Origin: an uncultured Ruminococcus sp.
Lineage (GTDB): Bacteria; Bacillota; Clostridia; Oscillospirales; Acutalibacteraceae
Assembly (NCBI GenBank): GCA_902767285.1
Contig: CACXHC010000051.1
Span: 1 to 8,810 of the forward strand
Direction: 5' to 3'
DNA length: 8,810 nucleotides
Part shown: positions 5,015-8,810 of the stretch, piece by piece
Layout: each line of letters begins with the position of its first letter
Numbering within the stretch: the stretch's first letter is position 1
Notes under the pieces: model-generated
The model's database searches: none
What the model was told of the DNA's origin: nothing
The model's input: the letters and a program-made list of their open reading frames with translations, nothing else
Position numbers and translations under genes: made by a program

Positions 5015-5633
5015 AGATAATCTCGGACTTGTTCACGCTGTGGCGTCCAGATTCAAAGGACGCGGCATAGAATACGAAGATTTATTCGGTGCAGGCTGTT
5101 TGGGTCTTGTCAAGGCGGTTAACCGCTTTGACAAAGACCGTGGAGCGTGTTTTTCAACTTACGCAGTTCCGCTCATTATGGGCGAAATAAAAGGCATTTT
5201 CAGAAAAAGCGGGAGTCTTACCGTCAGTCGCCGTCTGAAAGAAAATTCGCTCAAAATAAACCGAGTTCGCACCGAATACATATCTCAATACGGAAAAGAA
5301 CCAACTATTGCCGAACTCGCCTTAATATGCGGATTAAGCAAAGACCAAACACTCGAATCGCTCTGTGCCTGCCGACCGCCATTGTCGCTCATTCGTGATG
5401 ATGATGAGTATATCGATATTCCGATTGATTTTGGCGAAGAAAACATCGCCGAACACATCAGCCTCCGCCAGGAAATCGAAAGACTCCCTGACGATGACCG
5501 CAAATTAATAGAGCTAAGATATTTTCGTTCACTCACGCAAAGCCAAACCGCCGATTTGCTCGGAATATCTCAAGTGCAGGTTTGCAGACGTGAGAAAAAA
5601 ATTCTTTCAATACTAAGGGATAAACTGCGTTAA
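4998..5633 (+). CDS. sigF: Sigma-F, forespore-specific RNA polymerase sigma factor (short N-terminus)
   Basis: Sigma-70 family factor that directs the first forespore-specific transcription after asymmetric division. Region 2 covers about 9-75, with YEDLFGAGCLGLVKAVNRFD for core binding and FSTYAVPLIMGEI for -10 recognition. Region 3 lies near 85-130 and region 4 near 155-211, with a helix-turn-helix in TQSQTADLLGISQVQVCRREKKIL. The signature TYAVPLIMGEI and the operon context identify sigma-F rather than sigma-G. It is 211 residues against 255 in Bacillus: the N-terminal 38 or so residues before region 2.1 are absent. A TGA (4992-4994) two codons upstream, in frame, rules out a longer start. 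Starts at 4998 or 5001 cannot be distinguished. The Shine-Dalgarno is weak, so translation is probably coupled to spoIIAB, which it overlaps. The stop overlaps that of alaS on the other strand. Confidence 0.95.
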   Translation: MMTSVEDNLGLVHAVASRFKGRGIEYEDLFGAGCLGLVKAVNRFDKDRGACFSTYAVPLIMGEIKGIFRKSGSLTVSRRLKENSLKINRVRTEYISQYGKEPTIAELALICGLSKDQTLESLCACRPPLSLIRDDDEYIDIPIDFGEENIAEHISLRQEIERLPDDDRKLIELRYFRSLTQSQTADLLGISQVQVCRREKKILSILRDKLR

Positions 5634-8260
5634 GCCATTTTTTGGATAATATCAAAAGCCTGATCTATTGCATAATTCATTTTGGAAACGTCTTTTGCTC
5701 CAGCCATAGCCATTTCGGGCTTGCCGCCGCCCTTACCGCCTGTGAGTTGGGCTATTTCCTTTACGATTTTACCGGCAGCAAATCCGCCCTTTATCGCCGA
5801 TTTGGAACAGCCTACCGCAAAAGTTCCCTTGTCGGAATTTTTAGACGCAAGAACAATAACACAATTGTCGTTGGTCGCCTTTATGTCATCACAGATATTA
5901 CGCATCATATCACTGCCGACATTTTCGAGAACACCCGTAAATACGCTCATATCGCCAATTTTCTTCTCGGAAGATACAATTTTATCAACCATGCCTTTGG
6001 CTATTTTGCGATTAAGCTCGTCAATTGTTCTGTCTTTTTCTTTGAGAGATTCGGCGATTTTCTCGGCACCTTTCACAAGCTCCCACGGGTCGGAAATCTT
6101 CAATTTTTCGGCTGAACCGTGAATTATATTGATAAGGTCGTACAGATATTCCATAACGCCCGAGCCTGTAACAGCTTCGATTCTTCTCACACCGGCTGCC
6201 GCCGAACCCTCGGATTTTATGTGAAACAGACCCAGTTTAGAAGTATTATCTACATGAGTACCGCCGCAAAATTCGATTGAAAAATCGCTTGCCTTAACGA
6301 CTCTTACAATATCGCCGTACTTCTCGCCGAAAAGTGCCATTGCACCGAGTTTTCTTGCTTCTTCAATCGGCATTTCTTCGGAAACTACTTCGATAGCCTC
6401 AAGAATCTTTTGGTTAACAAGAGATTCGGTTTTCTGTATTTCGTCATGAGTCATGGCGGTGATGTGGGTGAAGTCGAAACGGAGTTTGTCATCTGTAACG
6501 AGCTGTCCTGCCTGCTGAACATGATTTCCGAGAACGGTTCTCAACGCAGCCTGAAGAAGATGTGCCGCTGTGTGATTTCTCATAATACGTTCACGGCGTT
6601 CTTTGTCAATATTAGCCGACACTTCGGCGGAAACGCTCGCCATACCCTTTGTTATCTTCACATGATGGAAGAATATCGAATTATTATTTTTTGTTGTATT
6701 GAGGACATCAGCGGAGAAATCATCACAAATCATGACTCCGGTATCGCCGATTTGACCGCCGCTTTCTGCGTAGAACGGTGTTTTGTCAACAATTACGATT
6801 ACTTCGTCACCCTCGTATGCGGTATCGACACGCTGACCGTCTTTAATCAAAGCGACAATTTTTGATGTATCAGAAATTTTGGTGTAGCCTGTGAAATCGG
6901 TTTTAGCAATATCGGAGAGGTCGGTTGAATCGTTGAGCCAAGCATCTGCACCGGCATTTTTGCGGGCATTTCTCGCTCTGACTTTTTGTTCTTTGAGGAG
7001 TTCGGCGAATTTTTCTTCGTCAACCTCGAAACCGTTATCTTTTGCGATTTCCTTTGTTAAGTCAATCGGAAAACCGAAAGTATCGCTCAATTTGAATGCG
7101 TCCTCACCGCTGATAATTTTGTTGTCGGACGAATCAATTATATTTTGCAGAAGGTTCATGCCCTGTTCAACGGTCTTGTTGAAATTCTCCTCTTCTGCCT
7201 TTATAAGTTTGATAATAAACTCCTCTTTTTCACGGAGTTCGGGATATGCTTTTTCGTTTTCTTTGATTACCGTATCACACACTTTGTAGAGGAACGGTTC
7301 ATGCACACCGAGCAATCTTCCGTGACGTGCCGCACGGCGGAGCAAACGGCGGAGGACGTATCCTTTACCCTCATTTGAGGGCATAACACCATCGCTAATC
7401 ATGAACGTTGTTGAACGAATATGGTCGGTGATAACACGCAGTGAAATATCTTTTTTGTCATCTTCGCCATACTGAACGCCCGTTATTTGGCTAATATGCT
7501 TCATAATATTTTGAACTGTATCGACAAGGAAAAGATTATCGACACCCTGCATTACGCAGGCAAGACGCTCCAGACCCATTCCTGTATCGATATTTGGGTG
7601 GTCAAGCGGAGAATATGTACCTTTGCCGTCAGAATCGAACTGAGTGAAAACGAGATTCCAAACTTCAACATATCTGTCGCAGTCACAGCCGACTTTGCAG
7701 TCAGGTTTTCCGCAGCCTTTGTCGGCACCTCTGTCGAAATATATTTCGGAGCAGGGACCGCAGGGGCCTGAGCCATGTTCCCAGAAATTATCTTCTTTGC
7801 CGAGTTTGACCATGTGCGAGGGATCAACTCCACGATGTTTAGTCCAAATCTCCATAGCCTCGTCATCGTTTTCGTAAACGGACACATAGAGTTTATCTTT
7901 CGGCATTTTCAGAACTTCGGTGAAGAACTCCCAAGCCCAAGTTGTAGCTTCTTCTTTAAAATAATCGCCAAAAGAGAAATTTCCCAACATCTCAAAATAC
8001 GTTCCGTGACGTGCAGTTATGCCGACTCTCTCAATATCGGGAGTTCTGATACACTTCTGACAAGTAGTAACTCTTTTACGAGGGGGAGTTATCTCACCCG
8101 TAAAAAACTTCTTCATTGGAGCCATGCCCGAGTTGATGAGCAAAAGGCTCGTGTCGTCCTGAGGGGGAATGAGCGAAAAGCTCTTCAAACGCAGATGACC
8201 TTTTGATTCAAAAAACGAAAGATATTTTTCTCTGAGGTCATTAAGTCCAGTCCATTCCAT
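5630..8260 (-). CDS. alaS: Alanyl-tRNA synthetase
   Basis: Cytosolic class II synthetase that charges tRNA-Ala and hydrolyses mischarged Ser/Gly-tRNA-Ala. At 876 residues it is full length. The order is: aminoacylation core with motif 2 (RHGTYFEMLGNFSFGDYFK, about 84-102) and motif 3 (NIDTGMGLERL, about 223-233); a cysteine-rich insert (about 167-194, GCGKPDCKVGCDCD); the tRNA-binding helical region; the editing domain with HTAAHLL and FCGGTHV, which supply the zinc-binding residues; and the C-Ala domain with GGKGGGKPEMAMAGAKD near the end. ATG 8260 is chosen because AAGGAG (8269-8274) sits 8 nt upstream and MEWTGLNDLR is the typical N-terminus. A longer in-frame extension would run into the leader's terminator. 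Expression is controlled by an upstream T-box. The 3' end overlaps sigF by four bases (TTAA), with no terminator visible for either gene. Confidence 0.98.
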   Translation of the reverse strand: MEWTGLNDLREKYLSFFESKGHLRLKSFSLIPPQDDTSLLLINSGMAPMKKFFTGEITPPRKRVTTCQKCIRTPDIERVGITARHGTYFEMLGNFSFGDYFKEEATTWAWEFFTEVLKMPKDKLYVSVYENDDEAMEIWTKHRGVDPSHMVKLGKEDNFWEHGSGPCGPCSEIYFDRGADKGCGKPDCKVGCDCDRYVEVWNLVFTQFDSDGKGTYSPLDHPNIDTGMGLERLACVMQGVDNLFLVDTVQNIMKHISQITGVQYGEDDKKDISLRVITDHIRSTTFMISDGVMPSNEGKGYVLRRLLRRAARHGRLLGVHEPFLYKVCDTVIKENEKAYPELREKEEFIIKLIKAEEENFNKTVEQGMNLLQNIIDSSDNKIISGEDAFKLSDTFGFPIDLTKEIAKDNGFEVDEEKFAELLKEQKVRARNARKNAGADAWLNDSTDLSDIAKTDFTGYTKISDTSKIVALIKDGQRVDTAYEGDEVIVIVDKTPFYAESGGQIGDTGVMICDDFSADVLNTTKNNNSIFFHHVKITKGMASVSAEVSANIDKERRERIMRNHTAAHLLQAALRTVLGNHVQQAGQLVTDDKLRFDFTHITAMTHDEIQKTESLVNQKILEAIEVVSEEMPIEEARKLGAMALFGEKYGDIVRVVKASDFSIEFCGGTHVDNTSKLGLFHIKSEGSAAAGVRRIEAVTGSGVMEYLYDLINIIHGSAEKLKISDPWELVKGAEKIAESLKEKDRTIDELNRKIAKGMVDKIVSSEKKIGDMSVFTGVLENVGSDMMRNICDDIKATNDNCVIVLASKNSDKGTFAVGCSKSAIKGGFAAGKIVKEIAQLTGGKGGGKPEMAMAGAKDVSKMNYAIDQAFDIIQKMA

Positions 8261-8531
8261 TTCTTTATCTCCTTCAAAAAAATTATAAAAATAATCCCGA
8301 AAAAGCACGCACAAAGCGACTTCTTCGGGACGATATTTATTTACCGTGGTACCACCCTAATTATGCACGATATTTCGCACATCACTCTTTTGGAAATCGT
8401 TAACGCCGATAATACGCCGAGCTTTCGCACGGAAACTCCAAGTTAGCCGGCGGAAGTTATCTCAAAAGCTCGCACCATACGCCTTCTCTCTGCATCGAAT
8501 CACAACCGCTCATTCTCTTCATCGTTTTACA
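8261..8531 (-). promoter_or_regulatory. Alanine-specific T-box leader of alaS
   Basis: Untranslated leader whose pairing with uncharged tRNA-Ala allows alaS transcription. In minus-strand order it has GATGAAGAGAATGA (start of stem I), CAGAGAG and GGTGCGAGC (distal stem I loops, near 8493-8468), GGCTAACTTGGAG and then the invariant T-box AGGGTGGTACCACGG (8358-8344). The bulge reads UGGU, which pairs with the ACCA end of a tRNA with discriminator A, as tRNA-Ala has. GCT at 8447-8445, followed by A and the conserved CTTGGAG, is the best specifier (alanine codon); GCC at 8451-8449 is an alternative. The exact stem I fold was not computed. Confidence 0.93.
8281..8330 (-). terminator. T-box attenuator terminator upstream of alaS
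   Basis: On the minus strand TCCCGAAGAAG (8330-8320) pairs with CTTTTTCGGGA (8305-8295), including one G-U pair, and is followed by ATTATTTTTATAATTTTTTT. The CCC of the 5' arm (8329-8327) can instead pair with the AGGG of the T-box to form the antiterminator, so the two structures exclude each other, as in classical transcription-attenuating T-boxes. Confidence 0.9.
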
Positions 8532-8537
8532 CGCATT

Positions 8538-8566
8538 ATTATATACTCTTTTGATTATGTTGTCAA
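8538..8566 (-). promoter_or_regulatory. Consensus housekeeping promoter of alaS
   Basis: A perfect TTGACA (8566-8561), a 17-bp spacer and a perfect TATAAT (8543-8538) on the minus strand. Transcription should start near 8530-8532, just before the T-box stem I. A promoter this strong suits a gene whose output is set afterwards by attenuation. Confidence 0.93.
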
Positions 8567-8600
8567 CTGTTTTTTTATTTGTAGTTTTTTTGCTTATTTT

Positions 8601-8643
8601 CTCTTCTTTTTTTTGAAAAAAAAAGAAGCAAAAAAAACTTTTA
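8601..8643 (+). repeat. A/T-run hairpin repeat, copy 4 (opposite orientation)
   Basis: CTCTTC, eight T, G, nine A, GAAGC, eight A, CTTTTA. The reverse complement matches copy 3 in every run length from TAAAG to GAAGAG. Just upstream, 8583-8598 (AGTTTTTTTGCTTA) looks like a decayed fragment of another copy in the opposite orientation. It lies 35 bp upstream of the alaS promoter. Confidence 0.85.
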
Positions 8644-8688
8644 CTGTGCTGTGCCGTTGGCTTTTCTTTGTAATCCTTTTTCTTTTTT

Positions 8689-8728
8689 CTCTTCTTTTTT
8701 TGAAAAAAAAGAAGCAAAAAAACTTTTA
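8689..8728 (+). repeat. A/T-run hairpin repeat, copy 5
   Basis: Same orientation as copy 4 and 88 bp further on, with each A/T run one base shorter (seven T, eight A, seven A). The stem still closes because both arms shortened. The tail is CTTTTAAT. The 45 bases between copies 4 and 5 hold no recognisable feature. From 8567 to 8810 I see no gene, only the repeats and the hairpin at the edge. Confidence 0.8.
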
Positions 8729-8772
8729 ATATATAAATTTTATGTTGTTCAACGAACTTTTCTATAAACTAA

Positions 8773-8810
8773 AACAAAAACGACTGCAAAAGTACGCAGT
8801 CGTTTTTGTT
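8773..8810. terminator. Long bidirectional terminator-like hairpin at the window edge
   Basis: A perfect 15-bp inverted repeat (AACAAAAACGACTGC at 8773-8787 with GCAGTCGTTTTTGTT at 8796-8810) around an 8-nt loop. A/T runs flank the GC core on both sides, giving a U-tract in either direction, so it could end transcription from both strands. It may serve a gene beyond the right edge. Its 22-nt core is the reverse complement of the core at 61-82 with one loop mismatch. Confidence 0.75.

Noticed and set aside
5642..6122. Two plus-strand open frames opposite the 3' part of alaS
   Set aside because: They are antisense shadows of a highly conserved coding region, with no ribosome binding site or recognisable domain.
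8261..8314. 18-codon N-terminal extension of alaS beginning MCVLFRD
   Set aside because: It overlaps the T-box terminator hairpin, while ATG 8260 has an AAGGAG at 8 nt and gives the standard AlaRS N-terminus.
8457..8717. 86-residue minus-strand reading frame rich in Lys and Phe
   Set aside because: It translates two A/T-run repeats, the alaS promoter and the first half of the T-box leader; there is no ribosome binding site or protein-like composition.
8601..8728. CRISPR array
   Set aside because: Only two units 88 bp apart, with homopolymer-rich hairpins, no comparable spacers and no cas genes in view.

Overview
The window looks like a chromosomal segment of a low-GC, endospore-forming member of the Clostridia, plausibly an uncultured gut Oscillospirales/Ruminococcaceae-type organism. 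This rests on a complete spoIIAA-spoIIAB-sigF operon, a T-box-controlled alaS with a consensus housekeeping promoter, strong AGGAGG ribosome binding sites with some TTG starts, and AT-rich intergenic DNA. The taxonomic placement is inference.

Layout. On the minus strand, read right to left from 3988 to 56, lie a membrane phosphoglycosyl transferase, a Wzy/WaaL-type polysaccharide polymerase or ligase, an Lrp/AsnC regulator and a class I aminotransferase, ending at a strong hairpin terminator (56-87). The regulator-aminotransferase pair matches the Bacillus YugG-YugH (AlaR-AlaT) pair in order and sequence signature. A divergent intergenic region (3989-4240) separates these from the plus-strand sporulation operon spoIIAA-spoIIAB-sigF (4241-5633), which makes the forespore sigma factor with its anti-sigma and anti-anti-sigma factors. 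alaS (5630-8260) runs towards sigF and the two stop codons overlap. Upstream of alaS, 8261-8566 holds an alanine T-box leader, its attenuator and a perfect TTGACA-N17-TATAAT promoter. The right edge (8601-8810) has no gene; it carries two repeats and a long hairpin.

The most unusual content is between the genes. Five copies of a short A/T-run hairpin repeat (1-50, 1808-1864, 4111-4171, 8601-8643, 8689-8728) are scattered in both orientations. A related double hairpin with different stem bases (4002-4087) has the same T-run/G/A-run apex and the same CAAAAACTTTTA tail. One copy forms the last codons and stop codon of the polymerase gene; another sits directly before the spoIIA control region. 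The hairpin closing the aminotransferase gene is almost identical to one at the right edge.

Functionally the window combines surface-polysaccharide initiation and polymerisation, alanine metabolism (transaminase, its regulator, and alanyl-tRNA synthetase at the other end) and sporulation sigma control. I see no phage, defence or CRISPR system. The protein-coding genes belong to known families; the novelty, if any, is in the repeats, the short SigF and the overlapping convergent sigF/alaS ends.
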